Translations under genes and position numbers: made by a program | Notes under the pieces: generated by a model | The model's database searches: none | Told to the model about the DNA's origin: nothing | The model's input: the letters and a program-made list of their open reading frames with translations, nothing else | Shown here: one piece after another, positions 42,008 through 51,800 of the stretch | Layout of the letters: every line of letters starts with the position of its first letter | How positions within the stretch are numbered: position 1 is the stretch's first letter | Source: Flavihumibacter fluvii | GTDB taxonomy: Bacteria > Bacteroidota > Bacteroidia > Chitinophagales > Chitinophagaceae | Direction: 5' to 3' | Assembly: GCF_018595675.2 (NCBI RefSeq) | Contig: NZ_CP092333.1 | Location: forward strand, 334,001-398,000 | Length of the DNA stretch: 64,000 nucleotides

Positions 42008-43050
42008 CCGGAATAGATGCAGTTGTCTTAGAAAAAGCCATTGTACATAAAATTGGCAATCCCACCCGCGGCGAAGATTTAAAATTGTCGGCTAATCCCT
42101 TAACACTTAATGATGAGATCGTTCGGGCATTGTTATGCCGTTATTTTTTATCCCCTTTCAATGAACATGAACAGTATCATTTTGCACATATCAGTGACCT
42201 TGGAATGAATGAGGTGTATACCTATGTGAAAAATATTTTTGATGACCCGGCAACCTTCCAGCATCAATCCGTATTCCTGGCCCGCTTGCTATACCAGAAA
42301 TCCACCCATGTGCGGGTAAAGGAAGGTGAGCTATATGTTGTATTGTTTGATAAAATCCTATTCGAGGGTGAGGAAAAAAAAGCCCTGGGTATCTTTAAAT
42401 CAGAAACCAAGGAAACCTTCCTGAAAATATTTCAACATGGCGCCGGATGGGAACTGTCGGCAGAAGACGGCATCAATATCAACAAGCTCGATAAAGGTTG
42501 CCTGGTTTTCCGTACCAATGAAAATGACGGCTATAAAGTTTGCGTGGTAGACAATACCAACAAACAACAGGATACTCAGTATTGGGTGTCAGACTTCTTA
42601 CAAGTGCAACCTTATACAGATAGTTACCATCATACTACCCAGGCGATGGGACTTTGCAAGCTATTTATTGAAAATGAATATGCCGAGAAATTTGATATTT
42701 CCAGGACTGACCAGATAGACCTGATGAATAAATCAATCGATTATTTTAAATCGCGTGAGCAGTTTAACCTGCAGGAATTTGCCGACGAAGTGATCCACCA
42801 TCCGGATGTGGTGGATAGTTTTATGGATTACAAGCGGAATTTTGAATCCAACCGGAATTATGCTATTGATGAAAATTTCGATATCAATGGTGCTGCATTA
42901 AAGAAGCAGGCCAAAGTGTTTAAATCGGTACTTAAACTGGATAAAAATTTCCATGTCTACATCCATGGTCGACGCGACCTGATAGAAAGGGGATTTGATG
43001 AAACAAATGGCCAGAAATTTTATAAACTCTATTATGAAGAAGAGAGTTAG
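42004..43050 (+). CDS. Nucleoid-associated protein (YejK/NdpA-like)
   Basis: 348 residues, soluble. The N-terminus VVLEKAIVHKIGNPTRGEDLKLS matches the family pattern, with LKLSANPLTLNDEIVRALLCRYFLSPF as the next core part and VDNTNKQQDTQYWVSDFLQV mid-protein. E. coli YejK is a 37-kDa protein found in spermidine nucleoids; its molecular role is poorly known. The start shares ATGA with the upstream hypothetical gene. A bidirectional terminator at 43065-43094 lies just downstream. Confidence 0.88.
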   Translation: MTGIDAVVLEKAIVHKIGNPTRGEDLKLSANPLTLNDEIVRALLCRYFLSPFNEHEQYHFAHISDLGMNEVYTYVKNIFDDPATFQHQSVFLARLLYQKSTHVRVKEGELYVVLFDKILFEGEEKKALGIFKSETKETFLKIFQHGAGWELSAEDGININKLDKGCLVFRTNENDGYKVCVVDNTNKQQDTQYWVSDFLQVQPYTDSYHHTTQAMGLCKLFIENEYAEKFDISRTDQIDLMNKSIDYFKSREQFNLQEFADEVIHHPDVVDSFMDYKRNFESNRNYAIDENFDINGAALKKQAKVFKSVLKLDKNFHVYIHGRRDLIERGFDETNGQKFYKLYYEEES

Positions 43051-43064
43051 CGGGTAAAAGCAAT

Positions 43065-43098
43065 CACCTGCAAGCCTTACGGGGCTTACAGGTGTATT
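43065..43098. terminator. Bidirectional terminator between convergent genes
   Basis: Stem CACCTGCAAGCC / GGCTTACAGGTG (43065-43076 and 43083-43094, one mismatch) with a six-base loop. T-rich sequence follows on the plus strand. It serves the nucleoid-associated protein and the lipoprotein gene. Confidence 0.75.
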
Positions 43099-43881
43099 TT
43101 ATGCTTGTGTCCTGTAAACGAAACCTTCCAATATAATTTCATTAAGTCCATCGTGCTTTTCTATCCGCATTTTGGTTGGATAATAGCTGCTTTTCTGCAC
43201 CTTGGCAGGCTGCGGGATGCTTCGCTCAAAATTGTTGGCAGTCTTTATGAATTCCAGGGTGATCATCGGCTCGTAAAAATTCACTTTACCATCAAAAGAA
43301 CCATAAATGAATGTTTGGGTAAAGGGTTGGCCATTTAATTCAGGTGAAGTAAAGTCAATCCAGTGTGCACCCATTTGCGGAACACCGCCACCGGGGTTAA
43401 TATAATTGGCCGGTAAATATTCTGGTGCGGGCCAGTTTTTAAACTTAAGGCTATCCACTTCATATGGCGGGATGGCAGCTACAGCAGCACTACTGATCAT
43501 ATAAAAATGGAAATCGAAATGTGGCTTTCCATAGACTGGTTCAGGTTCATGGCCTGCGGGATTCCAATCCAAACCAATATGGTCAAATGCAGTAGCCCCT
43601 GCTTTAGGATGGAAGGGCAGTATCCAGTTGTTTTCACCACTATGATCATGGCCGGAATGGTCATCTCCGCCGACAGGTAGGCTATTCAATGCGGCGTCAT
43701 TTACGGTAATGGCTAAACGCTCTGGATTGCCTGATTTGTCCAGCTGAACCCAGGTCCATGCTTTACCATCATGTACCTGGACTTCAGGGCCTTTAAAAAT
43801 TCCGCCCTTGTTGTCATTGTCTTTTTTGCAGGAAGTTGCAAAGAAAGCGGTTGCCAGTAAAATAAACCCTAACTTTTTCAT
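43099..43881 (-). CDS. Putative lipoprotein, DUF5602-like
   Basis: 260 residues with a lipoprotein signal: MKKLGFILLATAFFATSCKKDND, lipobox ATSC with Cys at residue 18. The mature protein is His-rich near its start (DDHSGHDHSGENN), then has FDHIGLDWNPAGHEPEPVYGKPHFDFHFYMIS and a C-terminal GAHWIDFTSPELNGQPFTQTFIYGSFDGKVNFYEPM. The PHFDFHFY and WIDF motifs recall the TTHB210/DUF5602 group, which has no known activity; this link is tentative. The His/Asp-rich segment may bind metal. It would be anchored to the outer or inner membrane. Confidence 0.75.
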   Translation of the reverse strand: MKKLGFILLATAFFATSCKKDNDNKGGIFKGPEVQVHDGKAWTWVQLDKSGNPERLAITVNDAALNSLPVGGDDHSGHDHSGENNWILPFHPKAGATAFDHIGLDWNPAGHEPEPVYGKPHFDFHFYMISSAAVAAIPPYEVDSLKFKNWPAPEYLPANYINPGGGVPQMGAHWIDFTSPELNGQPFTQTFIYGSFDGKVNFYEPMITLEFIKTANNFERSIPQPAKVQKSSYYPTKMRIEKHDGLNEIILEGFVYRTQA

Positions 43882-44031
43882 AAAAATTCAATTTGTTTAA
43901 TGATTAATGTGACCTCAAAATTGTGGGTTCCTATTTGCACAAGGAATGGCAATACGCTTCAATTGTCGAATTGGAGTAATGAATCGTGCATCCTGCATCG
44001 TGAATGGGAATGCGTAGGTTAGTTCAGGAAT

Positions 44032-44060
44032 AAAAAAAGCCACCCTTACCGGATGGCTTT
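44032..44060 (-). terminator. Rho-independent terminator of fabH
   Basis: On the minus strand, stem AAAGCCATCC / GGGTGGCTTT with one G-T wobble, five-base loop, then seven T. It lies 70 bases after the fabH stop, beyond the heptad tract. Confidence 0.8.
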
Positions 44061-44108
44061 GCTATCTTATCGAAATCATGTTTGCTTCGTAAATTGTTTA
44101 CGATCCCC

Positions 44109-44131
44109 TTCACTGCTTGCTGTTTCCTGTT
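44109..44131 (-). repeat. Heptad repeat remnant overlapping the fabH stop codon
   Basis: On the minus strand the stop TAA runs directly into AACAGGAAACAGCAAGCAG, i.e. 7-bp steps AACAG-GA, AACAG-CA, AGCAG-TGA. Same polarity as the tracts behind fbaA, queE and the oxoamine synthase. Confidence 0.7.
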
Positions 44132-45128
44132 AATTCCCTAATCCCCATTTTACCAACGTTGCGCCCCAGGTAAATCCGCCACCAAAGGCAGCCAATACGA
44201 GGTTGTCGCCATGTTTGAGCTGGTCCTGCCATTCCCAAAGGCAGAGTGGAATGGTACCTGCGGTTGTATTACCGTACCGCTGAATATTGATCATCACTTT
44301 ATCATGGGGCAGCCCCATGCGTGCTGCAGTGGCATCAATAATGCGCAGGTTAGCCTGGTGTGGAACCAGCCAGGCAATATCTTCCCCGGTAAGGTTATTG
44401 CGCTCTAATAATTCAGCACTAACATCGGCCATGCCCTTAACAGCAAATTTGAAAACCGTCTTACCTTCCTGGTAAGCAAAATGCTCGCGGTTGGTAACTG
44501 TTTCAAGGGAGGCAGGTTGAGCAGATCCACCAGCTTTCATATTCAGGAAGTGTCTTCCGCTGCCATCACTTTTCAGGATGCTATCCAGAATGCCAAACCC
44601 ATTGTGATCGGGTTCCAGCAGGACGGCTCCGGCACCATCCCCAAAAATCACACAGGTATTCCGGTCGGTATAGTCAATAATGGCGCTCATTTTATCAGCA
44701 CCGACAACAACTACTTTTTTATAACGGCCGCTTTCAATATATGTAGCACCAGTTGTTAAGGCAAAAAGAAAACCAGAACATGCTGCGCCAAGGTCAAACC
44801 CCCAGGCATTTACTGCACCGATCTTATCACATACAATATTAGCTGTTGCCGGGAAGACCATATCAGGGGTTACGGTCGCTACAATCATACAGTCAATTTC
44901 CAGTGGATCGATACCCCTTTTTTTGCAAAGGTCAAGAACGGCTGGTACCACCATATCGGAAGTAGCCTTTCCTACACCTCTCAAAATGCGCCTTTCGGCG
45001 ATCCCGGTTCGGGTGCGAATCCATTCATCGTTTGTATCCACCATTTTCTCGAGGTCAAAATTGGTCAGCTTGTCTTCCGGAACATATCCGCCAACTGCAG
45101 TAATGGCGGCTGTGATTTTGTTGGTCAT
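44130..45128 (-). CDS. fabH: 3-oxoacyl-ACP synthase III (FabH)
   Basis: 332-residue thiolase-fold enzyme that starts fatty-acid synthesis by condensing acyl-CoA with malonyl-ACP. The catalytic triad is complete: Cys in [12 protein letters not shown], His in [11 protein letters not shown] and Asn in [12 protein letters not shown]. The N-terminus [15 protein letters not shown] and [13 protein letters not shown] also fit. Driven by a full promoter at 45150-45178. fabD is on the other strand 5 kb away. Length is normal. Confidence 0.96.
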   Translation of the reverse strand: MTNKITAAITAVGGYVPEDKLTNFDLEKMVDTNDEWIRTRTGIAERRILRGVGKATSDMVVPAVLDLCKKRGIDPLEIDCMIVATVTPDMVFPATANIVCDKIGAVNAWGFDLGAACSGFLFALTTGATYIESGRYKKVVVVGADKMSAIIDYTDRNTCVIFGDGAGAVLLEPDHNGFGILDSILKSDGSGRHFLNMKAGGSAQPASLETVTNREHFAYQEGKTVFKFAVKGMADVSAELLERNNLTGEDIAWLVPHQANLRIIDATAARMGLPHDKVMINIQRYGNTTAGTIPLCLWEWQDQLKHGDNLVLAAFGGGFTWGATLVKWGLGN

Positions 45129-45149
45129 GCGTTAAATTTCAAAAGCGCC

Positions 45150-45178
45150 CAAAATTAAGGCAAATTGATGGTAACCAA
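45150..45178 (-). promoter_or_regulatory. Promoter of fabH (TTG-N18-TAATTTTG)
   Basis: Minus-strand TTG at 45176-45178 and TAATTTTG at 45150-45157, spaced by 18 bases. It lies 21 bases before the ATG at 45128. Confidence 0.65.
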
Positions 45179-45233
45179 AATAAGCTTTGGCAGGGTAGTT
45201 GGTAGCAAGAGGCGAATAGATTATTTTGCACCC

Positions 45234-45818
45234 ATGATTGCGTACTTGAAGGGACAGTTCAGTTTGATTACTCCGACCTATGTTCACCTTGATGTTCAGG
45301 GGGTAGGATATGAAGTTTTTATTTCATTGAATACCTATGCTTCGATCCATGGTAAGGCAAACGGACAATTGTTTACCTACCTGCACATTCGGGAAGATGC
45401 ACATATCCTCTACGGTTTTTCTGAACCGGCAGAAAAGGACATGTTCCTCCACCTCCTGGGGGTAAATGGTGTTGGCGCCGCTACTGCAAGGATGATGTTA
45501 TCATCCATGAAACCGGAAGAAATCAGCCGGGCAATCATCCAGGGAAATACCCGCCAGCTGGAATCAGTGAAAGGCATTGGGAAAAAGTCGGCCGAAAGGA
45601 TTATTCTTGAACTGAAGGATAAACTCTCCAAACAATCGTTGGAAGCGAATAATTCCCTCAATTTGGGCAATACCGCCGAACAGGATGCGTTAAATGCGCT
45701 ACTGGCTTTGGGTATCGCCAGGCCAGCAGCGGAGCAGGCCTTAAGAAAAGTGCTCAATGGAAACCAGGCTACTGATAAAGTAGAAGACATTATTAAATCA
45801 GCACTTAAAAACCTTTAA
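45234..45818 (+). CDS. ruvA: Holliday junction branch migration protein RuvA
   Basis: 194 residues from ATG 45234. The tetramer binds four-way DNA junctions and recruits RuvB. The OB fold begins MIAYLKGQFSLITPTYVHLDVQGVGYEV; domain II has the helix-hairpin-helix pairs FLHLLGVNGVGAATARMML and LESVKGIGKKSAERIILEL; domain III (DALNALLALGIARPAAEQALRKVL) binds RuvB. The frame is open to 45165, but the preferred start gives the canonical N-terminus. It is followed 45 bases later by sprA, a neighbour pair I know from other Bacteroidota. No ruvB is in the window. Confidence 0.95.
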   Translation: MIAYLKGQFSLITPTYVHLDVQGVGYEVFISLNTYASIHGKANGQLFTYLHIREDAHILYGFSEPAEKDMFLHLLGVNGVGAATARMMLSSMKPEEISRAIIQGNTRQLESVKGIGKKSAERIILELKDKLSKQSLEANNSLNLGNTAEQDALNALLALGIARPAAEQALRKVLNGNQATDKVEDIIKSALKNL

Positions 45819-45863
45819 GCCTATAGTAGTATTTCTACCTAACTAATTACCTGGGAAAAGACT

Positions 45864-48800
45864 GTGGGCAATTATTTGAATCGACGTTTCAGATGGGCAA
45901 TTCTGTTGCTACTGGCCTTTTTGGGTGGTGGCGGGGTGGCCAGTGCGCATATTTTCCAACAGGATACCACAGGTAAAACCACCAGGGACAGCCTGCCTTA
46001 CCCCTTAAAAGACCGTCGTTCCGATCCTATTGGTGAACCCAATCGCAATCCATTCGACCTGAAAGATCCTTCCAACCTCAAGCGGACAGTTGAGTATGAC
46101 CCGGTAACCCGGCAATATTATATCATCGAGAAAATCGGCAACAAATATTACCGTTCACCTACCTACATGACCTTTGAAGAATACCTAAGGTTTAGTGCAA
46201 AACAACAGGAAGAAGAATATTTCCGCAACAGGGCCAATGTGTTCAGCGACCTGAACCGTAAAAACATCAAACCAAAACTGCAACTTTCAGATAAATTTTT
46301 CAACCGCATTTTTGGTACGGGCAAAGTGGATATCAGGCCCCAGGGAAACGTAGACATAACAGCGGGGTACCAGGGCCAGAATATCAAAAACCCAACATTG
46401 CCGGAAAGAGCCCGTAAAAATGGCGGGTTCGATTTTGACATGAACGCCAACCTGAGCGTTATGGGAAGTGTGGGTAGTAAACTGAAATTGCCGATATCCT
46501 ATAATACCCAGGCAAATTTTGATTTTGAGAACCAGCTTAAACTCGATTATACCGGTGAATCCGATGAGATCATTAAAAGGATTGAGGCCGGAAATATCTC
46601 GTTTTCCACCAAAGGAGCACTGATTCCCGGTGCACAATCCCTATTCGGGATCAAAGCCCAGCTGCAATTCGGAAAATTGTTTATTACCGGCGTCCTGGCC
46701 AACCAGCGCGCACAAAGGCAGTCTTTGGGATTGATTGGTGGAGCAGCCACTACCCAGTTTGAGTTCAAGGCTAATGATTATGAAGAAAACAGGCACTTCC
46801 TGATGGCCCAGTTTTTCCGTCAGAATTATAATAAAGCTATGGGAAGCCTGCCAGCAGTGAATTCATTGGCCAATATCCTTCGTATAGAGGTTTGGGTGAC
46901 CAATAGAACCGGCGCTACTACTGAAACCCGTGATATCGTGGCGCTGGCTGACCTTGGTGAAAAATATCCCTATAATTATCCGGTCACACCAGGTCCGGAC
47001 AGCCTTCCATCCAACACGGTCAACGGATTGTACAGCACGCTGATCAGTGATCCCAGCAGCCGGAATTCCGCACAGGTAACCACTAAACTGGCCAGTCTTG
47101 GCCTAAAGCCGGTACAGGATTTTGAAAAGACCTTTGCCAGGAAACTGGGCCCCAATGACTTTTACTTCAATCCGCAGGTTGGTTTTATATCCCTGAATCA
47201 ACCCTTGCAGGCTGATGAAGTGCTGGGGGTCGCCTTTCAGTATAATTACAATGGTAAAGTCTTACAAGTCGGTGAGTTTTCGCAGGATATCCCACCAGAT
47301 ACAACCGCCATCATTGCCGGTAACCCGAAAGTGTTGTTCCTGAAATTACTGAAAGCCACTTCGCAACGAACCACTTTGCCGATCTGGGACCTGATGATGA
47401 AGAACGTGTATGCCCTGCGCACCCGGGATGGCGGGTATATCGCCAGTATCCAGCCAACAGACTTTAAACTGAATGTATTGTATGAAGAACCCAGCCTGGG
47501 TACTAAAAGATACCTGCCGGAAGGTCCAAAAAGCGGAACCCCATTAATTTCAGTATTGAATTTGGATCGTTTGAATAATAATCGTGATCCACAGCCAGAC
47601 GGGGTTTTCGATTATATCGAAGGGTATACAATGATCTCCAACCAGGCCCGGGTGATATTTCCTTTATTGGAACCCTTTGGTAACGACCTGGACAGTGTGG
47701 CCTTCCAGGGAGTTTCGCAGGATATAAAGGACAAGTATATTTTCCTGCCATTATATGATACCATAAAAGAGATCGCCAAGACTTATGCGAACCTGGATCG
47801 TTTTGTGATCAGCGGAACCGCCAAAGGACAGGCCTCAACCGATATTTCATTGGGTGCATTTAATGTACCCAAAGGATCTGTTAGTGTAACTGCAGGCGGA
47901 CGAACATTGGTGGAAGGCATCGATTTTATAGTTGATTATAACCTTGGGTCGGTGAAGATCATCAACCAGGCTATCCTGAATTCGGGAATCCCGGTAAACG
48001 TTCAATATGAGAACAATGCCACCTTTGGTATCCAGCAAAGAAATTACCTGGGTATGCGATGGGATTACCAGTTAAAAAATACAGCAAGGGAATCATTAAC
48101 GATAGGTGGACAAGTCGTCCGGTTGGGTGAACGACCATTTTTCACCAAGATGAACTATAATGAGGATCCGATCAGGAATGCCATGTATGGTTTGGATTTC
48201 AACTATCGTACAGAAACACCGCGACTTACCAAATGGCTCGATAAAATTCCCTTTTATACGACCAATGAGATGAGTACCATTACTGCTTACGGCGAAAGTG
48301 CGATACTTGATCCGGGCCACCCCCCGCAAATTGGTAAGGGCAGTGAGGGACTTATTTATGTAGATGATTTTGAAGGTACCAGGAATAGCATTGATCTTCG
48401 GTTTCCCCTGATCAACTGGTCTATTGCCTCTACACCACAGGGGAATGGATTATTTCCGGAAGCAGGTTTGTCAGATTCTCTTGCTTACGGGTATAACCGC
48501 GCAAAGTTCTCCTGGTATAATATTGAACCCACCCTACAGGATAAACGTGCCCCGAATAATCCTGTTTCCGGATACCAGGATTATTCGGATCCAAGGATCA
48601 AAGCGATCTTACAACAGCAGTTATTCCCAGCAAAAACGCCAGATTATGGTTTGGCCCAGCTAATCACCTTCGATATGGCTTATTATCCTACCGAAAAGGG
48701 CCCCTATAATTACGATGCACGTCCGGGTTCTATAAATGCCAGCGGCAAATTGCTTAACCCAACCAAACGATGGGGAGGTATAATGCGTGGACTGGACCAG

Positions 48801-51800
48801 GTTGATTTTGAAACAGGAAACGTAGAATTTATAGAATTCTGGATGCAGGATCCTTTCCTGAAAACGCCAAATAGCAATGGCGGACAACTCTATTTCAACC
48901 TTGGTAACATTTCAGAAGATGTTTTACGCGATGGTCGCCGGTTTTTTGAGAACGGGTTACCCACTCCAAATATCCAGGCTGCCGTGGATTCCTCCTCAAA
49001 ATGGGGAAATGTCCCGAATAATCCGATCCAGGTGACCACTGCCTTTAGTAATGATCCGGCTGACCGGCCCTACCAGGATGTGGGTTTTGACGGACTGGAT
49101 GATGAGGCAGAAAAAAGGAAGTTCAATACCTACCTGGGGCAGCTGGCTTCGAATTTCGGAACAGGTTCAGCAGCCTACCAAAATGCATTGACCGATCCCT
49201 CAAGTGATAATTTCCGCAATTACCGTGATGAGGCATATGACGCATCACAAGCGGATATTCTTGCCCGTTATAAGGCCATCAATAACCCTCATGGCAATTC
49301 ACCCATTGCAGAAAATAATTCAAATACAACTACAGCGTTTACCTTGTATCCCGACCAGGAAGACCTGAATCGTGATAATACCTTAAACGAACTGGAAGAA
49401 TATTTTCAGTATAAAGTTGACCTTGATCCTACGAAACTCGTTGTGGGTGAAAATTTTATTACTGATTCAAGGGAATTTACTTCCGATGGTGTAAACCAGC
49501 GCTGGTATTTATTCAGGATTCCAATTGCGGAATACGAAATGAAAGTGGGGAATATCCCGGATTTCAAATCGATCCGGTTTATCAGGATGTTCATGACAGG
49601 ATTTGAGGATTCTGTTGTAGCCCGTTTTGCCAAACTTGAACTGGTGCGGAACCAATGGCGTCGTTTTTCTTTTGAGATAGATACCACCGGCACCTATAAA
49701 CCACTGCCTGCAAATAATCCAACCAGCCTGAATGTGCTTGCAGTTAACATTGAAGAGAACAGCAGCCGGCGCCCGGTAAATTACCTTGTTCCGCCAGGTA
49801 TTGAAAGGGTACAGCAACTTAGTAACAATAACGTGAATATCCAGCAGAACGAGCAGGCCATGAGTATGCAGATCTGTAACCTGAAATCAGGGGAAGGTCG
49901 TGGTGTATTCAAGACACTCAATCTTGACCTTCGGCAATACGGGCAATTAAAAATGTTTGTGCATGCCGAAAGTGTTATTGGTTCACCCGCAGTTCGCGAC
50001 GATGACCTTTCCGCTTTGATCCGTATTGGAAATGATTTTGTGGGCAACTATTATGAAGTAAGTATTCCGTTGAAAATTACACCTGAAGGCCAGTACCCGA
50101 AAGATAAAGCGGATATAGTATGGCCATTGGCAAACGAACTGGATCTCTCCCTGCAAAGGCTGATTGATCTGAAGATCCGCAGGAATAATGCCAGTCAACC
50201 AAATCTGTATTATAAGGAAACTGATGCAGATGGGAAATCCTATGCAATTTTCGGGAATCCTAACCTGGGTGAGGTGCGGGGCTTGTTCATGGGAATAGTC
50301 AATAATACTACCGGATCAGTTTGTACAGAAGCCTGGTTTAATGAATTGCGGTTGGCATCTTTAAACGAAAATGGGGGATGGGCCGCCACCGGCAGGGTTG
50401 ATATTAAACTCGCCGACCTGGGTACAGTTTCTTTATCAGGTGCGACAAGAAGCATTGGGTTTGGCAACCTGGAACAGCGGGTGAATGAAAGAAGCCGTGA
50501 AACATTTACGCAATTTGATGCGGCAACCAGTCTTGAATTAGGCAAATTGCTACCGGCAAAGGCAGGCATTTCCATTCCGGTATATGCCGGTTATTCCCAA
50601 ACGGTAATGACACCAGAATATGATCCGTATGACCTGGATGTAAAATTGAAAGACAAATTGAATGCAGCAGGTTCAAACAGTGATTCCATCCGCAAGGAAT
50701 CGGTGGATATGACAAACACGAAAACGATCAATTTTACTAATGTAAGAAAGATCAATACCAATGGGAAAAAGCAAAAGATTTACAGCATTGAGAATTTCGA
50801 TGTCAGTTATTCCTATACCAAAACAGAAAGGTATAATCCATTGATTGAATCCGAAGAACTAACCAGGCACCGGGCTGGTTTGGGGTACAATTACACAGCA
50901 TCACCAAAGTATTGGGAACCTTTCAAAAAGACGATGAAGAATGGTTCCAAATGGTTAGACCTGGTGAAGGATTTTAATTTAAATTATGCACCGTCACTGT
51001 TAAGTTTCAGGGCTGATGTAAACCGGCAGTTTGGCGCGATACGTCCAAGGAATGTGGGCGGCCCTAAAGGAATAATTCCTGAAACTTTTGATAAGTATTT
51101 TACATACGACCGGTATTACAACCTGCGTTGGGATATTACCCGTTCACTGAACTTTGATTTCACCGCTGTCAACAGGGCAAGGGTCGATGAAGATTCGGGG
51201 CGGCTCGACCAGGCAGAGCGGCGCAAAATGTGGGGGCTGTTCTGGCGCGGCGGAAGGAATATTACTTATGACCAATCGGCAAGTTTAACCTACACAGTAC
51301 CTACAGCTAAATTGCCGTTGTTGGACTGGACAACAGTCAGGATGGGATATGTTGCCAGGTATAATTGGCTGGCCGCTTCACTGGATCCCTTTGCCAAGAG
51401 CCTCGGTAATTTTATTGGTAATGCACAGGAAAAAAATATTACAGGGGAGGTTGACCTTACCAGGTTATATAATAAATCAAGGTTCCTGCGCGCTATTGAC
51501 TGGGATGCGCCAACCGCGGCGCCACAAGCAGCCAAGACGAAAACAGCCAAAGACAGCACCAATACCGGGAAGAAAAGGGAAAAGGTTAAACGCGATCCCA
51601 ATGAATTGCCAGAGGTGGGCACTTTTGTAAAAGTGGTAGGAAGGATAATTACTGCTGTGAAAAGGGTGAGTGTGCAATACACCGAAACGGGTACCACTTC
51701 CCTGGCCGGGTATACCGATAGTACGAAGATACTGGGTATGAATCCCTCAAGTAATGCACCAGGCTGGGGATTTGTTTTCGGTAAACAACCAGATACAGCA